64,000 nucleotides of DNA from Trochalopteron elliotii (Eukaryota > Chordata > Aves > Passeriformes > Leiothrichidae): the NCBI GenBank assembly GCA_024734555.1, contig JANPWX010000151.1, forward strand, positions 1,425,293 through 1,489,292, written 5' to 3'. Made by a program: the position numbers and the translations under genes. Positions 47,429 to 58,600 of the stretch are shown piece after piece. The notes beneath the pieces were generated by a model. The model searched no databases, was not told where the DNA came from, and saw only the letters and a list, made by a program, of their open reading frames with translations. Position 1 is the first letter of the stretch; each line of letters begins with the position of its first letter.

Positions 47429-49785
47429 AGGGAGGGAAAATAGTTATATATTTTGCAAGGGAGGCTCTTCCCTGCCTGGGTATGAAGGGGTATTGAAAAG
47501 CTGCTGGCTTTGAGGAGGATGTCACAGCTCCAGAACTGGACTGAGTGACAGTGTGAAGAGAAAAGTTTGGACTGAGCTCTGTTACAGAGCTAAATAAAGC
47601 TGGCACAGTTAAAGGGGGTGAGCTGATGGGGTATTTGTACCACCTACCTCGGGCTCGGTGAGTGATCTAATGCAGCTGCTTTGGAGAAACCCCATCCCCA
47701 CAACTGCCAGTGCTCCTTCATTAGGAATTCTCATTCCCATCCAGGAACACAGGCTGCTAAGTTTAGTCCTCTGAATCTCACCTAAGTTGGGTGTCTAAAG
47801 TAACCTGAGGCAGACACCATGAGACTGAGCTGTAGCCAGACTTCCAGCTGAGAAGGGTGAACTGGGAAGTCAAAGTGGAGTTTTCTGGCTCCCAACAGTA
47901 GCTCAGGATGGTGTGCTGGCTGGTGGTTTCCAGCCTGTGACAATTTCATTCAGAGCAGGGTGGAAGGGCACGTGGTATATCAGATTATTTTCTTCACCAA
48001 ACATCCATGACACCAGGGAACTGACTATCAATCAGACAAATTAGAGGGGGAGGAAGTATAAACTCTGATCTTGGCTTAGAATTTATACTTGTAGACACAT
48101 TCACTTGGGGGAGGGAGGAGGGGTTCTTGCCATGACAAAGGTGGTAAAGATGCCCTTTACTGGTTAGATTTTGTATGGCAATCTTGAAAGAAAGACACCA
48201 TTGAAATCAGGAGGGGAAGCTCTGCTGAGTTTAAATCCGGCACAGATTGTGGTTCTCTCAAGCCTGTTGAGAGATTTTGTCATCTCAGAAGAGACTCTCA
48301 GAGAGGGTATAATCTACATCTGCCTCCCATCTGGGGCATTAAACGAGTTACAGCCTTTTAGGATGCCAGTTAAAACTCCTTGGTAGCCACCAGAATGTTT
48401 TTATCAGCAACCTGAGGGCAGACGAAGCTTGTTTCTCTACAGCCTTGAACATCCCACGGCCATTCATTCTTCTGTTTTTCATCACTTTACATTAACTCTG
48501 CTGTTTTATAGAACAATGTGCCCCATGCAAGGCAGCAGAGAAACAAGAGAAACTGAGAAACCAATGGCTTAAACTGATGGTCCTTGCACTGTTCTCCCAA
48601 TTGAACTTAGAGAATATCCAGGGATGTTGCCATAAGTCACTGAGGTCAAGAGGAGGAGGTTGGGAAGACCCAGGCCAGTGGGCTGGGAAAAGTTCTGCTT
48701 CCCCTGAAGTCATTGGGAGTGATACCACTTCCTCCAGAGCAAGCAGAATCAGTAATTGTGAGTCCAAACAGGTGCCTTGAACCCTCAATTCATTTTAAAA
48801 CGTTGCTGTTGGGATATTTTCCTCTTCTTGACAGGCCTTTTGTGATCTGAGCACATTCAGATTTATTGTGTAGACACAGATGCAAACTGCACGCAGGCAT
48901 AATGTGCACATCTCCCTGGAGAACATTATGGCTTTGGTAATTTCAAGTCATATCAAAAAAAGCACATTTCTCTACAAAAATATGCAGGGGCCACCCCTGC
49001 TTGCCAGCCTTCCATATAGATACTGTTATTAGGGTCTTGAGCTGCAAAATTTGAGCAACTCTAAGGCACTGCCAGCCAGCACTTAGAACCAGCTTGCTGA
49101 GGAAAAAAAAAAAGCAGCTGCCAAGTGAACCTAGCATTTAGAAAGCCAGAACTTTGCTCAATTACTGTTATTTAAATTATTAGCCTACCAATTTGGGAAA
49201 ATTAGAGTTAAGAACAAGGCAGCCTATTTTTATTTTCTTCCAAGCTGAAGCATTCTCCTGCACATTCCCCTTGGTGCAGAGCACATTCCTGGGAAATGGG
49301 AAGCTGGGTTTTGATACAGCAATTTTCACTGGCAGCTCCTGTCCTTGGTGTCTCAGTGATTTTTGTTCTCTCTCGACACCTAAAAAGTGAGTTTTGCACT
49401 GTGATCCCTGCCTCCTGCTTGGCTGTGCACCTCACAGAAGTCACCAGGCACCCTTTGGGCTGGCTTCTGCAGAATAGAGACCTTCTCTTGGGGTGTAGCC
49501 TGTGTAAGAGGTGTTTGTGCTCAGAGTTTCTTGCAGAGCAGAAAAATCCTCTTTTGGACAGACTGGCCAGGGTAGAGGGATAAATTTGTCAGGGGATGAT
49601 GGCCTTTTCCTTGGTCCTCTCTTACATTTCCCAGCATTGCATCCTTTCATTGCAATTCCCCTAAAATCATTGTTTTGCTATAGGCCCTCAATTACCAGTT
49701 GGAATATCAAAATTTCCCAGGAGCAGCTACGAAAAGGTCAAATGAAAATAAAACCAACCCTTTCTGCAGAGATAATAACAGGGTT

Positions 49786-49875
49786 AAAAAGAAAAAAAAA
49801 AAAGAAAAACAAAGAAAAGAGAGAAAGCGAGAGAAAGAGCAAAACAAAGAAAGAGAAAGAAAAGAAGAAAGGAAG
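49786..49875 (-). promoter_or_regulatory. CACNA1C: Long CU-rich tract just after exon 22
   Basis: On the transcript strand this 90-nt stretch is pyrimidine except at four positions. It starts 22 nt after the exon 22 donor and includes repeated cuuucu and uuucucu. Such sequence is a typical binding surface for polypyrimidine-tract-binding proteins. PTB binding here is inferred from composition and position only. Confidence 0.55.
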
Positions 49876-49896
49876 TGTATTTCTCAGATTGGTTAC

Positions 49897-49956
49897 CTTA
49901 AGAATAATTTCTAATGTAAAGATACTAGTGAAGACATAGTCTGCATTGCCTAGGAT
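49897..49956 (-). CDS. CACNA1C: CACNA1C exon 22: IIIS2, second mutually exclusive form
   Basis: This 60-nt exon encodes ILGNADYVFTSIFTLEIILK after acceptor tatttttcag and before donor gtaacc. It replaces exon 21 and changes the outer half of the IIIS2 helix: the hydrophobic VLFYFD start becomes ILGNAD, while V-F-T-x-I-F-T-x-E-I-x-L-K is kept. Exon length, phase and sequence match the alternative form known from mammalian heart and brain channels. The intact frame and splice sites suggest it is functional. A long CU-rich tract follows its donor on the transcript. Confidence 0.97.
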
Positions 49957-50092
49957 CTGAAAAATAAGCACAATTGGGTTAGTGGTACTGAGAGTGACCC
50001 AGGAACCAACAGGCGTGTGTGTTAGCAACAGAGAGTGGCAGCAAACTGCAAAGCTTGTGAACAGGTAATGGCAGAGAAGATGGGCACTTTAC
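49957..50092 (-). other. CACNA1C: Intron 21 (136 nt) between the mutually exclusive exons 21 and 22
   Basis: Only 136 nt separate the two exons. The donor is gtaaag and the acceptor tgcttatttttcag. A spacing this short could contribute to exclusivity by crowding of the spliceosome if the branch point lies far upstream. That is an inference, since the branch point was not mapped. Confidence 0.9.
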
Positions 50093-50152
50093 CTTCAGAG
50101 CAATTTCAATGGTGAAAATGACAGTAAAAACTATATCAAAATAAAAGAGAAC
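50093..50152 (-). CDS. CACNA1C: CACNA1C exon 21: IIIS2, first mutually exclusive form
   Basis: This 60-nt exon encodes VLFYFDIVFTVIFTIEIALK, bounded by acceptor ttttttacag and donor gtaaag. It is one of two interchangeable versions of the domain III S2 helix. It shares the pattern D-x-V-F-T-x-I-F-T-x-E-I-x-L-K with the next exon, including the acidic residue that pairs with S4 arginines. Both forms are exactly 20 codons in phase 0, so each can join exon 20 to exon 23, and using both would double the helix. In mammals the choice of this exon or the next affects dihydropyridine sensitivity and is tissue-dependent (known from the family, not visible here). Confidence 0.97.
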
Positions 50153-53100
50153 CTGTAAAAAAAAAAACAAAAACAAAAGGGGATAGGAGTGGGGAGGGAA
50201 GGTCAGTGGCTGATCGCTTGAATGGGAAATCACAGTTAAAAATCAAATACATGAGTTCTTTCCACGAGGGAATGAGGACAACTCTGTAGGGAGAGGTTTT
50301 GTAACAAGGTCCTGTTGAATGCAGTGAAGGTCCTGGCACAGAGGACAAGAAGCACATTGCATGAAATCTTTCCTGAGTTACAATCCCTTGAGCACTACAG
50401 AGGCAAAATAACTTTTTTGTTGCTGTAGGAATTTTTTTTTTTTTTAATCTCATAAAGAACATTCAAGGGTTTTCCCAAATAGGATTCAAAACTGAGAATA
50501 AAAAGAATGCCTGGTCTCTCAGCGGAAAACATGAGATTCATTCTTATTGACTTCCATTCAGTCTTGTCCTGTGCCTCTCTCAAAGGAGGAAAAGCAAACT
50601 GCAAAATCATACTCCAGCTATTTCTTTTCTCTGTCCTGATTTGCTCTGGATTAGGATGAATAACAAAGACTCTGCCAATTGAACAGAATCCCAGCCTTTG
50701 TATTGCAACCATAATTTGGTCATTTGCTAGAGGTGCCTGACTTAGATCCTACATCTTTTTATTTGCATCCTGAATAACCAGCCAGCTGAAATGCTCATCA
50801 TTCCCAGGAATTTAAGCCTGGTGATGGAGATACTCATGACATGCACTGCAGACCACAAAAAGTGGAGTCACAGGAGGCAGTGAGAAGTCTAGAAGTGTAA
50901 AAGGGCTTTCAAAGTAGCAGCATCAAGGACAGGAATGCCCTTCACTGCCTATATGTTGGCATCCCACAGTAAATGGGAACTTTCTCACCGATTTATAGGG
51001 CCAGGATTGAACTGTCTTTGTTTCTGATATATTTCAACATTCCAAGCCACTTTAGTGCTATCTGCACCACAGATGTTGAATATCAAAAGTATCATGCCCG
51101 TGGTTTATTGTTGTTTTATAATAATCGTGTTTTAAACCAGTAGGCCAGTACATGGAACCTGTAGAAAACTGATAATTTGTGAAATTTAGACCTTTGCTGC
51201 TAAAACACTAATAAACATAAAACAGGAAACTGCCCTCTCCTGTCCCACAAGCATTTATTGTATCTTAGTGCCTGCATCCTCACTCAGATTTATGATTAAA
51301 ATTTAAACTCTTACAGCTGGGTGTGCAGAGGGGCAGCTAGTGCAAATCCCAGGGTTATTTCACATTGCACTATTTAAGCACAATCCAAATCTGGATTGAT
51401 CTGCAGACACTGCATGTCAAATGGGGGGGGATGTATCATTACTGCTACCATGTAACTCAAAATTCTTCAGGTCACTGCTCAGTTTTTAATCTCAAATTCT
51501 TCCTAAGGCTGTCTTGGGATCTACCAATTTTTGTACCTTAGAGAATTAAGAAAGGGCCACTTCAAGGGAACAGATCTTGATTTCAACCTACATTAATTTA
51601 CATACATTACAACTAGAAATATCCTTTTGCCTTGCTGCTTTCTAAGTCCTGACGTTTGATTATTTTATCAATGGAATAATTTTATAATCCATGGGCCAGA
51701 TTCATGGGTACTCTCTCTAACTGCTTTGCATGACTTCACCAACATAAAGAAGCTGCAAACTTAATTAAAATGAGTGATTAAGCTGTACCTGTTGCTGCTT
51801 TGCCTCACCAGAGCACTGCAAAGGATCTAAAACACACTGGTGAGTGTTCACTGAGGTGAGTGTGGCCCCAAAGGTGCAGCAGCAAAGATGAAATCATGCC
51901 TGATGAAAATAGTCACTGCCCCACCTGTGCAGGCAGTTCCATTTATTAGCTAAACATATTTATTATCATCTCAACATTAATTTACCCTAGAATATATTAA
52001 AATGAGTGAGCACCTTGCCAAGGTGCAAACAGGAGGATATTGTGAACACAGTCTTGGGATTTGCTTGGACCTCAGAGGCTGTTTGGTCAGACTGGGCTGG
52101 CACTCCCAAACCCTCACTGCCTGAGCCCTGTGTGACACAGGAAGGACACAGCCTGCCCCAGGACAGCAGCAGAGTCCAAGCCTCTCCACTGGCCCTGGCT
52201 GGGCTCTCTGCTCCTGTCCTCCTGCTCTGGGATAGTCTGTGCCTGCAGCATCCCCACTCTGCACAAGCCCTGGTGCACAGGCTGAGTGAAGGCAGAGGTA
52301 GTTTTGCTTTCAGCTTGATTTCAGCTTGATCTCAGCTTGATTTCAGCTTGATCTCAGCTTAGTTTCACCTTGCTTTCTTCCTTTTCCTCCCAGGCCTCCA
52401 TGTGGGCACAGGGGAGGACAGGATCTTACTGCTCTACTGGCACGGTGCAAAGGCAAGGTCACATTTACAACCCAAACATCTCCTCAGTGTCCCCTTGTGT
52501 GACACTTTTTAAACATCTGTACCTGCAAAAATTAAAACAGATTTTCAGGTGGCTTCACATACACAAAACCCTGCTTTGCCTCAAACCTTCAAGCTCTTTA
52601 ATCCAGGACAAACCAGCTCTGACTCTTTTTTCCCCCCCTCTCATTTAAATCTCTCTGCCACAGACTGTGTGACAGTTTCTGTGGCATGTCAGGAGCCCAT
52701 CTGGCAGCTGACATGCTGCAGCATTAATACGTATTGGCATTCAGCTATTCCCTGCATGGTGTGCACCCTCATTTGTGCACACGTGGGTTATTGGTGGCAC
52801 AGGTTTGGCTGGATTATTTAGCATCCTCCTTCAGGACAAAATGCAAAGCCTCTCTGAGATCTGCTCAGGAATAGACTTCCATTAACACCTTCTCTGCATG
52901 CACATATGTGTTCAAATGCATGCTCAGGCCAGGATATTTCGGGGAGCATTAAATTAAGGTTTTATTATTAAACAAGAAAAAAACTCCCCATCCCACTCTT
53001 CAATCCTAGCAAACTCTTCAGGCATAGAGGCACCAAAATGCCACTGCAGACACCAGAATTCAGAGGTCTTGCACATGGCTGCTGACTCCTCATTTTTCTG

Positions 53101-53815
53101 CAATGACCCCTGAATAATGGAAACAACCACTGGCAAAGTTAAGGGAGCACTGAACATTTCAAAAGGCAAATAAGGATGCTCAGGAAAGAGGGTGAGAATG
53201 TATCTCTGTGCTGAATGCTTTTCTCTTCTCTCCCCAGGCAGGTAAGGAGAGGAGCACAGCATATTTTTTGAGGGTTATCTCGAATTTAATGACAGCTTTG
53301 TGGCTTGTGTTCAGAAAGTCTGGTTTTAACCTTGATGACATCAATTTCCCCAGGAGTGACAGCATCAAACTCAAGAATGTTACTCCTGATTTACACCAGT
53401 GTGAATAAAATGAAAATCAGGGCCTGGGCTTTTTAGTTGAAAGGACAGCATGTGGCAGCAGAACAAATGTTCCAAAGGGAACCTGAAAATCCCTCAAAAT
53501 TGAATCATCTGTATCCCCAATCAGTGTTTTTACAGCTCATTTCTAATGCTTTAATCCCGGGGAACAATAATTTTGCTTCAGCCTCCTGTTCCTCCTTTCC
53601 CTACACAAACTCCTGAAGTGAACTAGAGGCCAAACTCTGCACTGACTCATGTTTCCTGCAAAGCCTAATGATTTCACACACAGCCTACAAACAGCAGAAA
53701 CCATGGAAGGCAGGCACTCCCAAAGCCTCTGATGCTGCCTCTTCTGCCTTTCCTGGCTTCCAGTCATGATCCACACTTGCAATACCCAGCCAGGGGAGGA
53801 GGATGTGGAGCATAC
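50153..53815 (-). other. CACNA1C: Intron 20
   Basis: This 3.7-kb intron leads into the alternative exon 21. It contains an 11-bp tandem repeat (52311-52376) and homopolymer T/A runs near 50160 and 50433-50446. The acceptor of exon 21 is preceded on the transcript by an uninterrupted run of U (12 nt) within a U-rich stretch of about 30 nt. No other exon is visible. Confidence 0.8.
52311..52376. repeat. 11-bp tandem repeat, six copies
   Basis: The unit cagcttgattt alternates with cagcttgatct for four copies and then decays to cagcttagttt and caccttgcttt. The alternation of the tenth base gives a 22-bp higher-order period. It is non-coding. Confidence 0.9.
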
Positions 53816-53945
53816 TTGGTTCCTGAAGGAGAGGTGTCTCACGGGGTCCTCAGCTGCCAGGGAGATGCTGCTGAGCAGGATGAAAAACAGGATCAGGTTG
53901 GTGAAGATGTTGTCGTTAACAATTCGATGGCAGTGGACACGAAAC
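53816..53945 (-). CDS. CACNA1C: CACNA1C exon 20: IIIS1
   Basis: This 130-nt exon completes the arginine from exon 19 and reads [20 protein letters not shown], then [20 protein letters not shown] and RNQ. The hydrophobic run [17 protein letters not shown] is the domain III S1 helix of the voltage sensor. Compared with the mammalian sequence as I remember it, several flanking positions differ (V-H after FR, N for T after ND, R-H-L in the loop after DPV, final Q), while the helix itself is unchanged. The donor reads CAA followed by gtatgc, so the last exonic base is A rather than the preferred G. That may weaken it upstream of the alternative pair 21/22. Confidence 0.96.
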
Positions 53946-55553
53946 CTGCAAGAGAGAGGAGAGGCATGAATTTACCTCTCAAAGAACTCGCAAGACCTGG
54001 GAAACATTTCCTCCCTCCTCTTCTGCCAGCAGGAGCAGAGGATTGCCCTTCAGAGCATCTTCCCCCTGCCCCAAAACAGGGACAACTTGTGCAGGGCAAT
54101 GCTGGCTCTCCACACTCGATGTGTTTGAATGGAGAACAATCATTCCCTCCTGACAGAGCTCTTTGTGATTTCCATGTGCTCTGAAACCTGCCATCCTTTG
54201 CTTTCATTCATGGAACCATTCCTGATTCATTTAGGAGGAAAAGCAGCAGAAACAGGCTTTAGGGTGCCAATGTCTCCCTGAGCTGGGGCTGGAGAGTCAC
54301 TCAACAGGATCTGCCTTGCTAACAGGGTACAGGCCTGGCCAAATGGATATAGGGCAGGCTGGCATCAGCAAATGACTTCTGAGAGACATCATACCATGCA
54401 GGCTGTGTGCTAAACATAGGTGCTCTTAGTGGGGAACTAAAAGGTAAAGAAGGAGCAGTCTCCCATCAAACTTCCTTACTGGAGACCATTACATCACTTT
54501 CCATATGCTAGTAACAGGATCTGAGGAGTTAAACCCCATAATAGCTCTGTGCATAATTCTACAGGCACTTCATTAATCTATTTAGCTCCACTCTTCTTGG
54601 CTGTTAGGGCTCCAAGTCCCTATTATAGCAATTTTACAGATGACTGCAGAGGTTAATTTAGTTCTACAAATGACAGGGGGTGGGTGGGTGGCAAAGCTGG
54701 CATTACAGTCCATGAGCCCCAGCCATCCTCAGTCCCTCCCTGTTCACATACCCAGGGAGGAGTGGCACAAGCTCTGCTGGGAAAAAAATGGCTCTGAATT
54801 CAGCAGGCACAGCTCTGCCTTCCTCTGGGACTGTGTTTGAGGGCTGAGTCTTTAGGAGAGATGCTGGAACTTGTGGTGCTGCACAGAGCAGTGGACAGTG
54901 AGCTGTACCCTTGCAAAGGTAAACTCACCTGTCTCCTAAGAGCCCTCCAAAGAGCCCTCCACCCCCAGGTCCTGCACATCTGTTTGGGAGTGACCACAGG
55001 AGATACATTGCAGGAAGCCCTGGGTAAGTGGGAGAGAAGAATTGTGCTCCCCAGGCTTCTCTCAGAGCTGGGGACTCTCCTCCCCCTCTCATTTCTTCTT
55101 TTATGCTCATTCTTGACGTGCAGCAATAAGCAGAGACTCATGAACTCCCTACTGGGAGTGGATTTTGGGCAGCCCTGAGGACAAGAAGCTGCTATCCTCC
55201 CACCTGATTGATTGCATGCTGGCTCTCCTGCAGTTTGGACCTGGATACATGGGGAAATTCCAATTTCTGACTCGCCTCTGTGTCCCTTATTTCAGAAGTT
55301 TTTATGATTTGTGTCCTCAATCAGCCTTGCACGTGCCATGAACTCCTAATGAATGTTTTCACTGTACTCCCTACAGTTGTGGTTTCATGGGATTTCATAT
55401 ATATTCAATGTTTTCATGCCTTAAAGGAGAAGTGGGTTAAAGGAGGCCTCTGGTATGAGCTGCTGAAAGGGAGCTCTGCACCTCATAACTTTTGATGTGA
55501 AAGGGGCACCAGCTCTTCACCTCCTTCTTCTGGCTCACCAATCTCTTAAATAC
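53946..55553 (-). other. CACNA1C: Intron 19
   Basis: This 1.6-kb intron holds a probable MIR fragment at about 54610-54720 and otherwise unique sequence. The acceptor of exon 20 is tcctctctcttgcag, which is strong. Confidence 0.8.
54610..54720 (+). mobile_element. Probable MIR SINE fragment
   Basis: The order 'attttacagatga', 'aggttaat', and then 'ggcaaagctggcattacagt' followed by 'ccatgagccccag' resembles the 3' half of the ancient MIR SINE (a 'cattttacagatgagg' core, then 'aggtcacacag' and 'gcagagctgggattagaacc'). It is short and diverged, so this is recognition without an alignment. Confidence 0.4.
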
Positions 55554-55686
55554 CTGTTGTTAGGGCTGAAGATGAAGAAAGCACTGGCATCAGGCATGGG
55601 CACAGCCTTTTCCTTGAGGTGCAGCTCAGACATGGGGCGAGGCCGAGGGCCAACAGGCATCTCAGGTTCTTCCTCATCTTCCTCTG
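55554..55686 (-). CDS. CACNA1C: CACNA1C exon 19: end of II-III loop, approach to IIIS1
   Basis: This 133-nt exon reads A, then [20 protein letters not shown], then [20 protein letters not shown] and PNN, ending with AG of a split arginine before donor gtattt. It closes the cytoplasmic II-III loop; [10 protein letters not shown] leads straight into the first transmembrane helix of domain III. The chosen start at 55686 follows ttgcag and adds CA to the G from exon 18, giving alanine where I recall glycine in mammals. A second AG three bases on (start 55683) would remove that residue, so both acceptors may be used. Confidence 0.96.
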
Positions 55687-55689
55687 CTG
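55683..55689 (-). promoter_or_regulatory. CACNA1C: Tandem NAGNAG 3' splice site of exon 19
   Basis: On the transcript strand the boundary reads ttgcagcag followed by AGGAAG. Splicing after the first CAG gives Ala-Glu-Glu-Asp, and splicing after the second gives Glu-Glu-Asp. The two differ by exactly one in-frame residue in the acidic II-III loop. That both motifs are present is seen directly; use of both is inference. Confidence 0.75.
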
Positions 55690-58600
55690 CAAGAAGCATT
55701 TTTGGTCTTTTAGTGCAAAATATAACCCATTCCAAAGTGCTGGGGCATTCGTCATAACTAGAGCTAAAGGCTGAGAACCATTAAAACAGGATGCTGAAGC
55801 TTGAAGTTTCCTTGTCCTTCCCTCCTTTGAGGCAGTGCCCTTTACCCAGTGCTCACCCTGGCAGACATTGCTCTCATCTCTCTGTAAAAACATTAATGCT
55901 GCACCTACAACACTCTCACTTCACTCTCCTCAGATGCTTCACAGTTCCTTCTGCAGAAAACAAACAGAAAGGCTACTTCTGATAGCTCATTTGAACCTTT
56001 CTTGTTGTGGCCTAGATCCATTACCTGTTTTCTTATCTTCCATGGACGCAGAAAATTAAAAATTGCCTTCCTCTTGCAGAAAGCTTTTGCATACTTCAGG
56101 ACCACGATTATGCCTCTGGGAGAATATCTGGTTCCTAGGGCAGAACAGCAGCAGCCTTTCCTGAGGTGCTGTTCCCCAGGTCTGTGATCACTCCTGCTAC
56201 TTGTTTCCAGATTATCTACAGGATTAACCTGCAGCTGATGTTTTACTGCTGCAGAGGAAAGCTACATTACTTCTTATATCTTGTAATATTGTCTTCCTGT
56301 TAAATGCCCTTCATGGAGACTTTCCATTGTGCTTTGGCATTAATTTGCCATCAGTGTCTGATATGCACAAAGCACAGATTATTTCCCATAGAGCAACAGT
56401 CTGGCCTGTCACTCCCCCCTCTGCATTTCTGCTGCTGACTATTCCCAAAAGTGGCACTTAGACCTCATCTTTACTGAAGGGCATATTGGTTTTTTTTTCT
56501 TTTTAACCATTCCTCCAGTTTATCAAGATTGTTTTTCTTCTATTTGTGAGCATCTCCATGGAGCTGCTGCTGCATCTGGATGAGCACATGAATGCCCCAG
56601 AACACATAGGGAGCACATGTACACTCGCTTACACCAACCAGAAAGTCTTAAAACTGTCCCCTTTTATTATTTACTGAGGGGAAAATCAGAAAGATGGGGA
56701 TGAGGCTGAGACTCTTGAGCCTGTGTCATCTCCAGGCAGGTCAGGCAGCAACCTCAACACAGAAAATGCAGAAATGAAGGCAAAGCTTCTGCCTCTGAGA
56801 ATTTCTTCAACCTGCTGAAGTCAGATGTTTTGTAAATGACATGATAGGATTTTGCTGTTTTAAAGATCCCAATCCTCTCACTTAATTAGCAAGACAGGAA
56901 AAAAAAAAAAAAAAACCTTTAAGAAAGGAGCCTGACATGTTAGATACAACTGATTCATCTTCCAGGCACTGCAAAGGAAGAAACTCTAATTAAAAGGTTC
57001 ATCTTGAGTCCATAAAGGGAGACAAGTTCCAGGAATGGTGTTCCTCTAGGGTGAGGTACTGTACTTGATCTGGTTACAGGACACATCAGAAAGAACAGAT
57101 GAATCAGCATAGATCCTGATCTGGATATCAGAGAGAGGAGAAAAGTGCCCTTTTTGAATGCATGCCATTATTACATGCAAATAGGATTCTTTCTTTACAC
57201 TTCCAGTACCAAGAGTTCAGCTCCAATTCACTTGATAGATCTTTGCATAAATGTTTGAGCTGGTACATGGAGTTTGTACTTTTTAAGTCAGTCTATTTTT
57301 TAACAGCTCAATTCTGTGTGTAATATACTTCATAATACTCTTTCTACAGGGTTTATTAGCTAAAGAAACATCTTTCAGAAGTACTTTTTTACACAGGACT
57401 TGTAAAATAGGTGTTCAGGTTAATGTGCATGTTTATGTAATATAACCATACTTTGCACCTTTTATCTATGGGTTTCAGAGGAGGCTGACAAAGAGTGAGG
57501 TAAGCAAATTCATTTTCTTCTTTAACAGGCCAGAAAACCAATGCCCAGGATCCTGTGGGATATTTGAAACTCTTACTTAAGAAGAGTATTCTGGGTCCCT
57601 GCTCTGCACCTTCAGTGTGAGGTCATTCTTCTTTTGTTACTCAGAGGAATGCTTAAAATACACTTTTAAATGGGCATGGAACAATGCCTCTGGAAAATGG
57701 ACCCTCAGCAGAAGGATCAGCCCCATGAAGACCATAAAGAACATTGTTCCTCTCCTCTTTTTCTCCTGTCTGCCATACAGCAAGAAATATATATTAATGA
57801 CTCTGGGAAGCAAATAGTTCCAGCCTGAAAACCACATTCAGCTCCTCAGCCACAGATAAAGAACAATGTTCTACTTTTCACACAGAGTCTAGGGTGCAGA
57901 AGAAAGGAAACATTGAGGGCCAAATTCACCAAGAATAACATGATTACAGCCTCATCCCGGGTCACTGCCCATACTTTCTACCTCCATATAGAAGCAGCTG
58001 CTCACATTTGTAGAAGCAAATGTTCTTTGGCTGTGCAGACAAGCACAAACAGGAGAAATTCAATGGGGGGGAGGGTTTTTTTTTACTGTACAAAGACCAG
58101 AACTCTCGTATAAGGACATTATTTAGCTTCATGCTCCCATGAATCATCCCAAGCTTTTACCTTCATTTACGTCCCGAATTCTTTGTCTCTTTCTGTGCTA
58201 GACTGCAAGACTAGCTTCCCTGTCTTCCTGTAATAAACACATCACCAGAATAATCCTTCTAGTGTACACAAATCTCTGGGAGACCCAGGCTGTCCTTCCC
58301 AAAAAGAGGCCAGGTGATCTGAGGAGCTGCAACTATTCTGGGGCTGAGGAGGAACTCTGTGCAGCAAACAGAGCCAGGAGAGGTTGTTGAGAAAACTGCT
58401 TTAAGGAGCAGAAACATATCAGAGGATGAGCAAGGTAGGATAGGAAAGACCCTGCCTTGTTAGGAGAAACAAATCAAGTGATCAATTTAAATGGTTTCTG
58501 AACACTGAATTTTCAGTCTTCACAAAGAATTGATAAAAAAATTCAGGGAACAGTCCTGTTTAGAAATGGCATTGATGCCATACAATGACAAATAACCACA

